DNA of 35,050 bases from an uncultured Pseudomonadales bacterium (GCA_905182155.1 CAJJAX010000026.1:1-35050); one strand, 5' to 3'; positions 1 to 8,825 are shown, counted from the first letter of the stretch. The notes: generated by a model from the sequence alone, not told the origin. Numbers and translations are program-made.

Positions 1-127
1 CTCGAATACGAACCAACTTCATAACCCAGCCCGCATGGTTTACGGTGTCTTGAGCGCCGACCCAAGCAGCTACCGCGTTAAAAGCGCCTGCACCCCGCCA
101 AGCCTTTCATCCAAGGAGACAGTCATT

Positions 128-995
128 ATGAGCCTAAGAACCGGACCCTATTGCGGCTTTACCGCGGCCCTACACCAACACGGCATTGCCACGCTAACCT
201 TTAACCGACCCGACTCGTTAAATGCCTCAACCTCACCCATGAAGCGCGATTTGGTTGAGGTGCTGACGCAAATACAGATGGACGATTTGGTTCGTGTGGT
301 TATTTTAACGGGTGAAGGTAAGGCCTTTTGGGCGGGCGATAATCTTAAGGGCGGCGGGTGGCGAGAAAAGCACGGACGTCCCCCCCATTCATGGCGGGCA
401 TCACCGCGAAATCGGTACTTACAACGGCCTGCGTACAATTTCACAAGCGGTCAACACCGCACTGCGAAACCTCGACAAGCTCACCATTGCGGCGATTAAC
501 GGCTTTGCCATCCAGACCGGCTTCTCGGCCGCCCTTTGCTGTGATTTTCGCATTGCGGCGCGATCGGCAAAGCTCGGCAGCGCAACCTTGCGGTTCGGTT
601 TACTGCCAGACGAAGGTGGGCAGTGGTTGCTGGTGAGGCTACTTGGCTCTGCAAAAGCGATGGCGTTTATGATGCGTCAACGCATCGTTTCAGCAGAGGA
701 AGCGCAGTCACTTGGCCTTGTGACAGAGGTCGTGGATGATGAGGCACTAATGGATGCCGCGATGGATCTTGCGGTAGAGCTCGCCACCGGGCCACAAATT
801 GCGATGCGTCTGCTCAAGCGGTCGATCTACCTCGCCACCGAGTTAACTTGGGAGCAATCGCTTGATGAAATCGCCTCAAAAACTGCGATCACCGACCATC
901 ACGCTGATGCCCAAGAAGGCGGCAAGGCATTTTTAGAAAAACGCCAGCCCGTCTTTAACGCGTGGCTGACCGCGCTCGAGGACCGATCGAGGTGA
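128..995 (+). CDS. Crotonase (enoyl-CoA hydratase/isomerase) family protein, frameshifted
   Basis: The crotonase fold acts on acyl-CoA thioesters. The start at 128 follows an AAGGAG at 113-118. The N-terminal part (VVILTGEGKAF, then AGDNLKG) and the C-terminal part (CCDFRIAARSAKLG, then FGLLPDEGG) lie in different frames. They join if one C is removed from the seven-C run at 380-386, giving about 288 residues, slightly longer than the usual 260. The two glutamates that hydrate in classical enoyl-CoA hydratase (rat Glu144 and Glu164) align with Ser (GFSAAL) and Thr (SATLRF). A plain hydratase role is therefore unlikely; isomerase, hydrolase or another crotonase reaction is possible. It stands alone on this strand and converges on the SRAP gene. 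Family membership is firm, the substrate unknown, and the break is probably a sequence error. Confidence 0.8.
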
Positions 996-1002
996 CGCAA
1001 TG

Positions 1003-1698
1003 TTATGGCGCCTCAACTCGGTAGCAGCACGACCGGTTCGCTGAAACTTTCACCTGCGCCGCAAGATCTTTCTCTCGGGCGTTGTTAACGGCCGGCGACA
1101 GGTCACAAACTGTTAGGGCACTCGGCAGCCGCGGGGTCATCATTTCGGTCAAATGCGCTTTTTCGGTCGTGGGGTCAACCCAGGTTGCCACTTCGTCGAC
1201 TGTGAGCATCATCGGCAACCGATGATGATAGGCCTCGGTCGTCGCAGGCGCGCTGGTCGTAACGATCGTGCAACTGGTCAGCACCCCGTCGGGGCCCTGC
1301 CATTCATCCCATAAGCCTGCAAACAAGAGGGCCTCGCCATTTTCGGGCTCGAAATACATGGGCCGGGATTGCCCTGCCTGCTTGCGCCACTCAAAATAGC
1401 CACTGGCCGGCACCACACAGCGCCGGGTCTTGAACGGATCCCGATAGGCCGGGCTGCTAGCCAAGGTTTCGGCACGTGCATTGAACATGCTGAACTTGTG
1501 CTGGGGGCCCGTTGACCAATGCGGCACCAACCACCAACGCATCAAGGCAGCATTATAGCCCTCTGCGCTTGCACGCAGCGCGAGCACGGGTTCGGTTGGC
1601 GCAACATTGCCGCGACTTTCAACAAAAGGGACTTCCCCAAGAAATTTGGCCAAGAAAGCAACAATCGGTGCATCGATAACATTCAACCGGCCGCACAT
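1003..1698 (-). CDS. SRAP domain protein (YedK/HMCES family)
   Basis: SRAP proteins form a thiazolidine DNA-protein crosslink with abasic sites in single-stranded DNA and shield them from cleavage. The 231-residue product begins MCGR, so Cys2 becomes the catalytic N-terminal residue after Met removal. Other family landmarks are visible: NARAETLASSPAYRDPF, then RRCVVPASGYFEW with the conserved Glu, and the HHRLPMML block with the catalytic-site His. Length matches YedK (about 220). The start is supported by a strong GGAGG Shine-Dalgarno upstream of ATG 1698. It is divergent from the carbamoyltransferase gene, with 247 bases between them. Confidence 0.93.
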   Translation of the reverse strand: MCGRLNVIDAPIVAFLAKFLGEVPFVESRGNVAPTEPVLALRASAEGYNAALMRWWLVPHWSTGPQHKFSMFNARAETLASSPAYRDPFKTRRCVVPASGYFEWRKQAGQSRPMYFEPENGEALLFAGLWDEWQGPDGVLTSCTIVTTSAPATTEAYHHRLPMMLTVDEVATWVDPTTEKAHLTEMMTPRLPSALTVCDLSPAVNNAREKDLAAQVKVSANRSCCYRVEAP

Positions 1699-1945
1699 GG
1701 CTTGCCTCCTTTCAATTGTTGCGTATTAACCGTCATGAGCCTTACGCCAAGCCTTCGTATACGCCCGCACAGGTCCAGCCATCGATTACGCATCGGTTAG
1801 GCCAAAGCGCTCGGCGACCAATCGCGACAAGCCAATCCAACGACGCCTTTAATACCGAATCGGAATGTACAAAACCCGGAATCTATACTAATATTTCATC
1901 GCTTCAAACACAGCCTCTTTTAGATATTGGGGCCTGGAGCCAAGC

Positions 1946-2875
1946 ATGCCACACGTTAACCATCTAAAAGATTTTGACGCCAAAGACCTCGCCGACATTT
2001 TGTCTTGGGCGCAAACCATTAAAGCCAATCCAAACGACTTTCGCACGGCGCTGTCGCACCAAAGTATGGCCATGTTGTTTCAGAAAACCAGCACTCGGAC
2101 CCGGGTCTCGTTTGAAGTCGCCATGACCGAACTCGGTGGCCACGCTTTGTTTCTGGACTGGCAAAGTTCTAACTTTATTCTGACGGATCTCGCCTACGAG
2201 ATCGAATACTTGTCGCGCAACGTTCAAGTCATCATGGCGAGACTCCTGCACAACAGCGATTTCCTCACCATGGCGGGCGCCAGCCAGGTGCCAATGATTA
2301 ACGGCTGCTGTGAGCGCTATCATCCCTGCCAAGCCTTAACCGATGTGCTCACCATGACCGAGCACAGCGACAAACCGCTCGAGGCGCTCCACCTTCTGTA
2401 CACAGGGGTTCAAAACAATGTTTCGAATTCCTTGGTGTTGATGGCCGATCGGCTTGGGTTTTCGCTCACCTTGGCAACGCCTGAACCCGCAGAGACGCAA
2501 GAAAGCTTTGATGCCGATTTGCAGGCGATGATTACCCATAACCCAAGGATTACGCGAGTCGCGGATCCCCGCGACGCCATCGCCGCCGCTGATTTTCTCT
2601 ATACCGATACCTGGATCGACATGCAGTATTTTAATGATCCCAATAAACTTGCTGAGAAAACCGCTCTGGTTGCGCAAATGCAACGATTCCAGATCAACTC
2701 AGACCTCGTTGCCCATCACGATTTAAAAATCATGCACGACATGCCAATTCACAACGATTACGAGATTACCGAAGCGGCCGTTCGTGACCCGCGTTCCATC
2801 ATTTTTGACCAAGCCGCCAACCGCCTGCATGCCCAAAAGGGTTTGCTGTATTGGTTGTTGGTGGCCAACGCCTAA
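1946..2875 (+). CDS. Ornithine/aspartate carbamoyltransferase superfamily protein with altered second-substrate motifs
   Basis: The 309-residue protein has the two-domain carbamoyltransferase layout. The carbamoyl-phosphate signature STRTR is at residues 49-53 and HPCQ at 126-129, followed by ALTD. The ornithine-binding motifs are changed: the SMG loop (TDxWxSMG) reads TDTWIDMQ at 220-227, and the HCLP motif reads HDMP at 264-267, so its cysteine is lost. The C-terminal helix (SIIFDQAANRLHAQKG) is normal. Carbamoyl-phosphate use is likely, while the acceptor is probably not ornithine (inference). Annotation pipelines would probably call it ArgF. GGAG precedes ATG 1946, and TATACT at 1884-1889 is a possible -10 box. 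The DUF1330 gene starts 8 bases downstream, so the two are probably co-transcribed. Confidence 0.85.
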   Translation: MPHVNHLKDFDAKDLADILSWAQTIKANPNDFRTALSHQSMAMLFQKTSTRTRVSFEVAMTELGGHALFLDWQSSNFILTDLAYEIEYLSRNVQVIMARLLHNSDFLTMAGASQVPMINGCCERYHPCQALTDVLTMTEHSDKPLEALHLLYTGVQNNVSNSLVLMADRLGFSLTLATPEPAETQESFDADLQAMITHNPRITRVADPRDAIAAADFLYTDTWIDMQYFNDPNKLAEKTALVAQMQRFQINSDLVAHHDLKIMHDMPIHNDYEITEAAVRDPRSIIFDQAANRLHAQKGLLYWLLVANA

Positions 2876-2883
2876 GGATCACT

Positions 2884-3174
2884 ATGGCTTGTTACATTGT
2901 TGCGGATATTCTGATCACCGATCGCGCGCGCTACGCAGCGTACGAGGCCGGCTTCATGGCCATTTTGTTGGCGTTTGAGGGCGAAATATTAGCCGTTGAT
3001 GAGCAGGCCAAAGCCTTAGAAGGCGCAACCAAGGGCCAGCGCCAAGTGATTCTACGCTTTGAATCAGAGGCCAAGGCGCAGGCTTGGTATCACTCGGATG
3101 ACTATCAAACGCTCATGCAGCACCGCCTGGCCGGCAGCGACGGCAAGGTCATTTTGGTTCATGGCCTGGGCTAG
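2884..3174 (+). CDS. DUF1330 family protein
   Basis: A small 96-residue protein with the ferredoxin-like alpha-beta pattern of DUF1330: N-terminal YIVADILITDRARYAAYE, a central EGATKGQRQVILRFES, then AQAWYHSDDYQ and a final strand. Members are often annotated as dimeric alpha-beta barrel proteins of unknown role. An ATG 33 bases upstream in another position of the same frame exists as a longer start, but ATG 2884 has AAGGA just before it and gives the usual family length. It begins 8 bases after the carbamoyltransferase stop, so a shared transcript is likely and a shared pathway possible. It converges on glcF with 39 bases between stops and no clear terminator hairpin. Confidence 0.82.
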   Translation: MACYIVADILITDRARYAAYEAGFMAILLAFEGEILAVDEQAKALEGATKGQRQVILRFESEAKAQAWYHSDDYQTLMQHRLAGSDGKVILVHGLG

Positions 3175-3213
3175 GTTGCCACCCATGCGAGCGCGCGGGC
3201 TAAGCTCAAACCG

Positions 3214-4458
3214 CTAATCACCCGCTTTCGCTTCCGGCGCGGCAGGTAATGCCTGATGCTGCTGCCACAACAATTCTGCCCAATGCAGCACCGGCAGTTG
3301 CGTCCCCGCACCCAAATGCATTTGACAGCCGATATTGGCCGTGACAATCACCTCGGGCCCATTCGCGGTCAGGGCGGTCACCATGCGGTCTTGCAAGGCC
3401 GCCGCCAGTTTCGGTTGGAGCACAGAATAGGTGCCGGCCGAGCCGCAACAGGCCAGTTGTGGACCGGTCGCCAACACCTCTAAGCCCGCCCGGGTCAGAA
3501 CCTCCGCCACATTGGTCACCAACTGCTGACCATTGGCCAAGGTGCAGGGGGTATGCACCGCCACCCTCGCGGGGGCCGCATCAATCGTGTGGTCGCGAAA
3601 CAACTCGACCACGTCAACGATCCGCGCCGAGATCGCTTGGGCAAGTGCGTGATCCGGGTCGCCCTCCGGGAAATGGCTGGGATAATCTTTCAAGGTCACG
3701 CCGCAACCGCTGGCGCTGGACACAATTGCCGCGCCTTGCGGCGCGGCATCCCGTAATGTCTGCAATAGGCGCCGCATGTCCGCGAGCCCCGCCGCATGAT
3801 CACCCAAATGATAATTCAGCGCGCCACAACAAGATTCTTGCGGCACGCGAACCACGCCAACACCAGACAAGGCCAATAACTGCGTGATGGCAGCATTCAC
3901 GCCCGGGGTTGCCGCTTTCTGCACACAACCATCGAGTAGCACAACCTGCTGGGTGGCGGGTTGTGTGGCCTTGGGAGCGCGCGATGACCGGTGAGGCGCG
4001 AGCCGAACCGGCAACACCTTGGCCAAACCAGGAAGACGGCCCAGTTGGCGCGCCACCCCAAATGCCAGTATCAACAAGCCCCGCATCGCTAACCCGCGCC
4101 GTAATAACCAGCGCCCGACCCGGCTGGTAAAGGCTCTAGCCTGCTGCTGCTCGATGGCGCCGCGCGCGATATCAAGCAAATCTGTATAGGCAACGCCCGA
4201 CGGGCAATGGGTCTCACAGTTTCTGCAAGACAAACAACGATCCAAGTGAGTCACCTGAGCCGCGTCAACCTGCCCGGTTTCGAACATTTCTTTAATGAGG
4301 TAAATCCGGCCTCGTGGGCTGTCGTTTTCGTCCCCCAACAGTTGATACGTTGGGCAACCATCGGTGCAAAACCCGCAATGCACGCAGCTTCTTAATATGG
4401 CATCCGCGCGATCTCGGTCGCTTGCCGATAAGAAATTGGGATCAATATTGGTTTTCAT
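3214..4458 (-). CDS. glcF: Glycolate oxidase iron-sulfur subunit GlcF
   Basis: Electron-transfer subunit of the membrane-associated glycolate oxidase (glycolate to glyoxylate). The 414-residue product has two 4Fe-4S motifs: Cys25, 28, 31, 35 (CVHCGFCTDGCP) and Cys75, 78, 81, 85 (CLSCRNCETHCP). Two CCG domains follow, marked by QESCCGALNYHLG and LACCGSAGTYS, which probably bind further cofactor or heme. The length matches E. coli GlcF (407). Its ATG overlaps the glcE stop by four bases, so translation is coupled. It is the last gene of glcDEF. No glcC regulator, glcG or malate synthase gene is present in the window. Confidence 0.95.
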   Translation of the reverse strand: MKTNIDPNFLSASDRDRADAILRSCVHCGFCTDGCPTYQLLGDENDSPRGRIYLIKEMFETGQVDAAQVTHLDRCLSCRNCETHCPSGVAYTDLLDIARGAIEQQQARAFTSRVGRWLLRRGLAMRGLLILAFGVARQLGRLPGLAKVLPVRLAPHRSSRAPKATQPATQQVVLLDGCVQKAATPGVNAAITQLLALSGVGVVRVPQESCCGALNYHLGDHAAGLADMRRLLQTLRDAAPQGAAIVSSASGCGVTLKDYPSHFPEGDPDHALAQAISARIVDVVELFRDHTIDAAPARVAVHTPCTLANGQQLVTNVAEVLTRAGLEVLATGPQLACCGSAGTYSVLQPKLAAALQDRMVTALTANGPEVIVTANIGCQMHLGAGTQLPVLHWAELLWQQHQALPAAPEAKAGD

Positions 4459-5483
4459 AATACCGGCCTCAAGGCGGGGTAGTCGATAAAGGCCCCCTTG
4501 GGGTCCAGCGTCTGCTTCAGTCGCTGCTGTAAAAGCCCAACCCCATCGCCTCTTATGCCGAGTTCTGGCGCCGGCGCCTCGCCCTGCCGAAACCAGGTGA
4601 TCGCGCCCGGGTCATCTGCCGCTTTGATGGCTTGGTCTGCCGCGAGCCAGCGCAACGCCCCACCCCAGTCCATCGCAACCAAATCATCGTTCACTGCCGC
4701 ATCCACCGGCCCATCCCAACGCCATAAATGCCCCTTGTGATCAAAGGCAAGATCGCGCACTCGGTCCAGGTCTTCACCTGAAACCGGCTCAAACCCCGGG
4801 GCCAGGGCTTTTTCAAAAGCGGGCCTTGCCTGTTCGCTGCCTTGATAGCGCACCAGCAACCCCGCATTGAAATACGCGCAGGCACTCAAACCCGGCAGGC
4901 GGCGCTGCAGCAACATCTGCTGTTGCGCGACGGGCGCCGCACACGCCAGACGATAGGCTTGCACACGCTCCGGGTTCGGCAGCACCTTGAGGGCAACGTC
5001 GAGTATCAGCCCTAAGCTACCCATCGCGCCGACGTTCAATCGACTGATGTCATAGCCCGCCACGTTCTTCATGACATCCCCGCCGAAGGTTGCAACGTCT
5101 CCGCTCGGCAGAATCACCGTCATCCCCAGCACATAGTCGCGAACGCCGCCCACATAGGGCCGGCTGGGGCCCGCCAAACCGGACGCGACCATCCCGCCCA
5201 CCGTTGAGGCCGCACCAAAGCTTGGGGGATCACAGGGCAAGCACTGCCCCGCCTCACGTAAGGTTTCGTGCAGATCGCTCAGACGCGTTCCAGCGCGCAC
5301 CCGAATAACCAGTTCATCGGGATGATAATGCAGGATCCCCTGGTGCTCGGCCGTCGACACCACCTGGACCCCGGCCGTTATCGGTCGAAGAAAGCGTTTG
5401 GTGCCGCCGCCTTCGGGCAAAATCGGTTGATCCAGCGTCAGCGCTTGGCGCACGAGGCGTTGAAGGGTTGCGGTGGCGTCCAT
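4455..5483 (-). CDS. glcE: Glycolate oxidase FAD-binding subunit GlcE
   Basis: A 342-residue FAD_binding_4 flavoprotein, the second subunit of glycolate oxidase. The flavin-binding core is visible: VVSTAEHQGILHYHPDEL, CDPPSFGAASTVGGMVA and GDVMKNVAGYDISRLNVG, the last typical of GlcE. Length is close to E. coli GlcE (350). It starts one base after the glcD stop and overlaps glcF by four bases, so the three genes form a tight operon. One oddity: the C terminus reads DPKGAFIDYPALRPVL, where relatives usually have a DPxGxFNPGR motif. That may be divergence or another small frame error close to the stop. Confidence 0.94.
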   Translation of the reverse strand: MDATATLQRLVRQALTLDQPILPEGGGTKRFLRPITAGVQVVSTAEHQGILHYHPDELVIRVRAGTRLSDLHETLREAGQCLPCDPPSFGAASTVGGMVASGLAGPSRPYVGGVRDYVLGMTVILPSGDVATFGGDVMKNVAGYDISRLNVGAMGSLGLILDVALKVLPNPERVQAYRLACAAPVAQQQMLLQRRLPGLSACAYFNAGLLVRYQGSEQARPAFEKALAPGFEPVSGEDLDRVRDLAFDHKGHLWRWDGPVDAAVNDDLVAMDWGGALRWLAADQAIKAADDPGAITWFRQGEAPAPELGIRGDGVGLLQQRLKQTLDPKGAFIDYPALRPVL

Positions 5484-5484
5484 C

Positions 5485-6936
5485 TTAAAACCTCGGCAGC
5501 TCTGGATGTTTTTCAGCGCCTTGGTGCACGTGCATGGCGCCGAACTCTGCGCACCGATTAAGCGTGGGAATGGCTTTACCTGGGTTTAATAACTCTTCAC
5601 TATCAAAGGCCGCTTTTAAGCGCCTGAACTGAGCCAGCCCACCTCGCCCAGAGCATCCTTGATCCAGCGCTTCTTCGCCAGCCCCACCCCGTGCTCGCCC
5701 GTGATCACTCCGTCGTTTTCTAAGATCCAGGTAAAAAGGACATCCAGAGCCGCGTCCGCCCCGCTGGAATTGATCGGTGTCATTTGCATCGTACAAAATC
5801 AACGGGTGCAGATTGCCATCACCGGCATGAAAAACATTTGCAACTCTTAGATCATATTGTTCTGAAAGACTGCTTATCTTTTCCAGAACATCAGCTAAAA
5901 ATCTTTTTGGAATTGTGCCATCCATACAATAGTAATCCGGGGCGATGCGGCCGACGGCTGGGAACGCCGCTTTACGGCCCAGCCAAAGCCGAGCCCGAGC
6001 CTCAGCATCGCTGGCCTCAACCAAGGATTGCGCACCCGCCGCCTGCAGCACCGCTTGAACCTTGCAACTGAGCGCGTCAATTTCATCGGCGCCGCCATCG
6101 AGCTCGCACAGCAACAATGCTTGGGCCTCTAGCGGATAACCTGCGTGAACAAAATCTTCGGCGGCCTGGATCGCCAGCCGGTCCATCATTTCAAGCCCCG
6201 CGGGCAGCACACCCGCTTGTATGACGGCGCTCACCGCATGGGCGGCGGACGCCGTGTCGGCAAAGCCAGCCATCAGCACCGTGACCGCCTCCGGCATGGG
6301 CCGCAGCGCAACCGTCACTTCGATCACGAGCCCCAGCAACCCTTCCGAGCCATGCAAGAGTGCCAGCAGGTCCAAGCCATCCTCCCATAGACCCGTGCCG
6401 CCAAGGCTGAGCACTTCGCCATCGGCCAGCATGACTTTTAAGGCGCACACATTGTGCAGCGTTAGGCCGTATTTTAAACAGTGCACCCCGCCAGAATTTT
6501 CGGCCACATTGCCGCCAATGGTGCAGGCAATCTGAGAGGACGGATCCGGCGCGTAAAACAAGCCGGTACTGGCGACCGCTTTTGAAATGGCAAGGTTGGT
6601 AACCCCAGGCTCGACCCGCGCGGTCATCTTGATGGGGTCAATCTCTAAAATGCGATTGAATTTCGCCAGACCAATGAGCAACCCATTGGCGAGGGGCGTC
6701 GCGCCACCTGAAAGCCCGGTGCCTGCGCCGCGGGCGACCATCGGCACGTGATGGGTATGACAAACGCGGAGCACAGCCTGCAAGGCTTGCAGCGAATTGG
6801 GTAGCGCAACCAACGGCGGCATTTGCGCGAACGCGGTCAAACCATCGCTTTCGTAAACCTTCCGGCGGCTGGGGTCCTCGATCAGTTCGAGATCATCAAT
6901 TTGGCGTAAAGCCTTTGTTACAGCATCAGCAATCAT
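5485..6936 (-). CDS. glcD: Glycolate oxidase FAD-linked subunit GlcD, with a compensated internal frameshift
   Basis: Catalytic FAD subunit of glycolate oxidase, 483 residues. The FAD-binding domain (VARGAGTGLSGGATP, CTIGGNVAENSGGVHCLKYG) and the FAD-oxidase C domain (VANVFHAGDGNLHP, LLNPGKAIPTLNRCAEFGAM) are clear. Between them about 40 residues do not resemble the family. The neighbouring frame over the same bases gives LDVLFTWILE and then VITGEHGVGLAKK, the expected conserved segment. One extra base in the C4 run at 5759-5762 and one missing base at the C3 run at 5638-5640 (plus strand) explain it exactly. ATG 6936 is chosen over a TTG at 6942. A TATAAT box lies 28 bases upstream. glcE follows after one base. 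Confidence 0.92.
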   Translation of the reverse strand: MIADAVTKALRQIDDLELIEDPSRRKVYESDGLTAFAQMPPLVALPNSLQALQAVLRVCHTHHVPMVARGAGTGLSGGATPLANGLLIGLAKFNRILEIDPIKMTARVEPGVTNLAISKAVASTGLFYAPDPSSQIACTIGGNVAENSGGVHCLKYGLTLHNVCALKVMLADGEVLSLGGTGLWEDGLDLLALLHGSEGLLGLVIEVTVALRPMPEAVTVLMAGFADTASAAHAVSAVIQAGVLPAGLEMMDRLAIQAAEDFVHAGYPLEAQALLLCELDGGADEIDALSCKVQAVLQAAGAQSLVEASDAEARARLWLGRKAAFPAVGRIAPDYYCMDGTIPKRFLADVLEKISSLSEQYDLRVANVFHAGDGNLHPLILYDANDTDQFQRGGRGSGCPFYLDLRKRRSDHGRARGGAGEEALDQGCSGRGGLAQFRRLKAAFDSEELLNPGKAIPTLNRCAEFGAMHVHQGAEKHPELPRF

Positions 6937-6963
6937 GTCCAACCACAGCGCGAGTGTTCCGCT

Positions 6964-6969
6964 ATTATA
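6964..6969 (-). promoter_or_regulatory. Candidate -10 box for glcDEF
   Basis: A perfect TATAAT on the minus strand, 27 bases before the glcD ATG, in the 103-base gap between divergent glcD and ribBX. Predicted initiation near 6957 would give a leader of about 20 bases. No good TTGACA-like -35 is seen at 16-18 bases, so an activator may be needed (inference). Confidence 0.4.
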
Positions 6970-7010
6970 GGGCCAACCTGCTCAAAGACCCAGCGAGGCC
7001 CGCTGTGTTA

Positions 7011-7016
7011 TATACT
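7011..7016 (+). promoter_or_regulatory. Candidate -10 box for ribBX
   Basis: TATACT within an A/T-rich TTATATACT, 23 bases before the GTG start of ribBX. No convincing -35 is seen. The gap upstream is too short for a typical FMN riboswitch, and none of its conserved elements is visible, so riboswitch control of this gene is unlikely here. Confidence 0.3.
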
Positions 7017-7039
7017 GACCGAATCATCAGGAGCCTAAT

Positions 7040-8152
7040 GTGAAACTCAATACCACCGAAGAAATTCTCGAAGACTTCAGACAAGGCAAAATGGTTCTGA
7101 TTCTCGATGATGAAGATCGAGAAAACGAAGGCGACTTGGTCATCGCGGCAGAAGTTGTCACCCCTGCGCACATTACGTTTTTCGCGCGCGAAGCCTGCGG
7201 TCTCATTTGCTTAACCATCACGGAAACTCGAGCGGCGCAGTTGCAACTTCCCCTCATGGTGGACAACAACAACTCTCAGCACGAAACCAATTTTACCGTG
7301 TCGATTGAAGCCGCCGATGGCATCACGACCGGTATCTCGGCTGCCGACCGGGCCCGAACCGTTCGCACGGCGGTTGCTAAAAACGCCGCCCCCAAAGACA
7401 TCGTCATGCCCGGGCACATTTTTCCCCTGATCGCCAAGCGCGGCGGCGTGCTCAGTCGGGCTGGCCACACCGAAGCCGGTTGTGATCTTGCCAGAATGGC
7501 CGGTTATGAAGCCGCATCGGTCATTGTTGAGGTGATGAACGAAGACGGCACCATGGCCCAAAGGCCGGAACTTGAACGTTTTGCTGAGAAACATGGGATC
7601 CGCATCGGCACCATTGCCGACCTCATCGAGTACCGGGTTTTAAATGATAAGACCGTTAATGAAATCGACGTGCGGGAAATCCACACCGAGGCAGGACCTT
7701 TCCAACTGCACACCTATGAGGACACCACCTCGAGCGCCATTCATTTGGCCCTGACCAAAGGCACGATCAGCGCGGACAGCCCTTGTTTGGTCCGCGTTCA
7801 AACGGTGAATACGCTGCGGGACATTCTTGGCGCCACCCGCCCTGGCTTTAAACAGTCTTGGTCGACGAAAGAGGCGCTCACCGCCCTGGCCTCAGCGGAT
7901 CAAGGCGTGCTGGTGATTGTTGGCCAACCGTATCAAGCGGATCAAGAACTGGCGCAGATTCAGTCGTTTCCAGATATCCCCGCAGCAGATCGGTCGGTCG
8001 CTGAATCGGGCGTCTATCGGGTGATTGGCGCCGGCTCACAAATTCTGCGCGCGCTCGGTGTCGGCAAAATGCGGCTCTTGTCGAGCCCATCGCGCTACAA
8101 CGCCCTGTCCGGGTTCGGCCTTGAAGTGGTCGAGTTTATTGAAGCAGAATGA
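7040..8152 (+). CDS. ribBA: 3,4-dihydroxy-2-butanone-4-phosphate synthase with degenerate GTP cyclohydrolase II domain (RibBX type)
   Basis: Makes the four-carbon precursor of riboflavin from ribulose 5-phosphate. Residues 1 to about 200 are a full RibB domain: [12 protein letters not shown], the central [12 protein letters not shown] and [16 protein letters not shown], with the acidic metal ligands and catalytic His present. The C-terminal half has the RibA fold ([24 protein letters not shown]) but lacks the three zinc cysteines and the GHGR-type segment, so cyclohydrolase activity is unlikely. This fused, inactive arrangement is common in proteobacteria. The start is GTG at 7040 with AGGAG six bases before. 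The out-of-frame ATG at 7038 runs straight into TGA. A separate ribA would be expected elsewhere. Confidence 0.92.
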   Translation: MKLNTTEEILEDFRQGKMVLILDDEDRENEGDLVIAAEVVTPAHITFFAREACGLICLTITETRAAQLQLPLMVDNNNSQHETNFTVSIEAADGITTGISAADRARTVRTAVAKNAAPKDIVMPGHIFPLIAKRGGVLSRAGHTEAGCDLARMAGYEAASVIVEVMNEDGTMAQRPELERFAEKHGIRIGTIADLIEYRVLNDKTVNEIDVREIHTEAGPFQLHTYEDTTSSAIHLALTKGTISADSPCLVRVQTVNTLRDILGATRPGFKQSWSTKEALTALASADQGVLVIVGQPYQADQELAQIQSFPDIPAADRSVAESGVYRVIGAGSQILRALGVGKMRLLSSPSRYNALSGFGLEVVEFIEAE

Positions 8153-8192
8153 GCGTCTTGTAAGAAGCAATCCTTTGGCGGAAGATCAACCC

Positions 8193-8825
8193 ATGGAACA
8201 ATTATTCTCGGTGGTGACGCAATCCAACGCGGCGCCCATGGAACTCAACCTTGCAAGGATTCTCAGAAACAGCTTGCGCCAGTACGGCGAGCAAGCCCTG
8301 TCTGGCCTGCCTGCGGCCATGATTTTAAAAGACACGAAAACCCGCCTTAAACTGCGCCTATTGGTGAACCCCAAAACCGGAATCACGGTCTCCCGAGCCG
8401 GCTTAAAAGAACCGGCTTTCGTTGAGGGCCAGTTCGATCCCTTTAGCGGGTTGCCGCCAAAGTTTGAACTCCGAGGCGGCTGGCGAAAACCCTTTATGAA
8501 ACGGCGCCTAGCGCGACTCTTCCAACCCACGCTCACGCCGTGGCAAACAGCGGCAGAAGATTTTTACAACGCGACCCATCTGCTCGACCCAAACGAATTT
8601 ACCATCGAGAGCTACAGCGAAGAGACCGACACTCGGCATCTCTGGGGACATGGCCCAGAAAAGGCCCTGATTCTTGGCGACGTCGCAACCCTCAGCCATC
8701 TGTACAACGGCTACTCACAGTTGATCGATGACATTTTAAAAGGTCGGATTCAGTGCCAAGCCAGCATGCGCACCATCGCGATCATTACCGATGCCACGAC
8801 CAGCCAATGGATGGACCTGCAATGA
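8193..8825 (+). CDS. Hypothetical protein translationally coupled to a glutamine-synthetase-like ligase
   Basis: I do not recognise this 210-residue protein. It has no signal peptide, no membrane segment and no cysteines in a metal-binding pattern. The middle is basic and aromatic (GGWRKPFMKRRLARLF), and the C terminus is more hydrophobic (ALILGDVATLSHLYNGYSQ). The frame is open further upstream into ribBX. ATG 8193 is chosen as the first ATG after the ribBX stop, but its Shine-Dalgarno is weak, so the start is uncertain. The stop overlaps the start of the ligase gene (ATGA at 8822-8825), which suggests coupled translation and a shared role. It follows ribBX by 40 bases, probably in the same transcript. 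Confidence 0.65.
   Translation: MEQLFSVVTQSNAAPMELNLARILRNSLRQYGEQALSGLPAAMILKDTKTRLKLRLLVNPKTGITVSRAGLKEPAFVEGQFDPFSGLPPKFELRGGWRKPFMKRRLARLFQPTLTPWQTAAEDFYNATHLLDPNEFTIESYSEETDTRHLWGHGPEKALILGDVATLSHLYNGYSQLIDDILKGRIQCQASMRTIAIITDATTSQWMDLQ

Noticed and set aside
148-444. Open frame antisense to the crotonase
   Set aside because: A shadow of a real gene; the forward strand has clear family motifs.
6943-7039. Possible FMN riboswitch before ribBX
   Set aside because: The gap is only about 100 bases, shared with the glcD promoter, and shows none of the conserved FMN element motifs.
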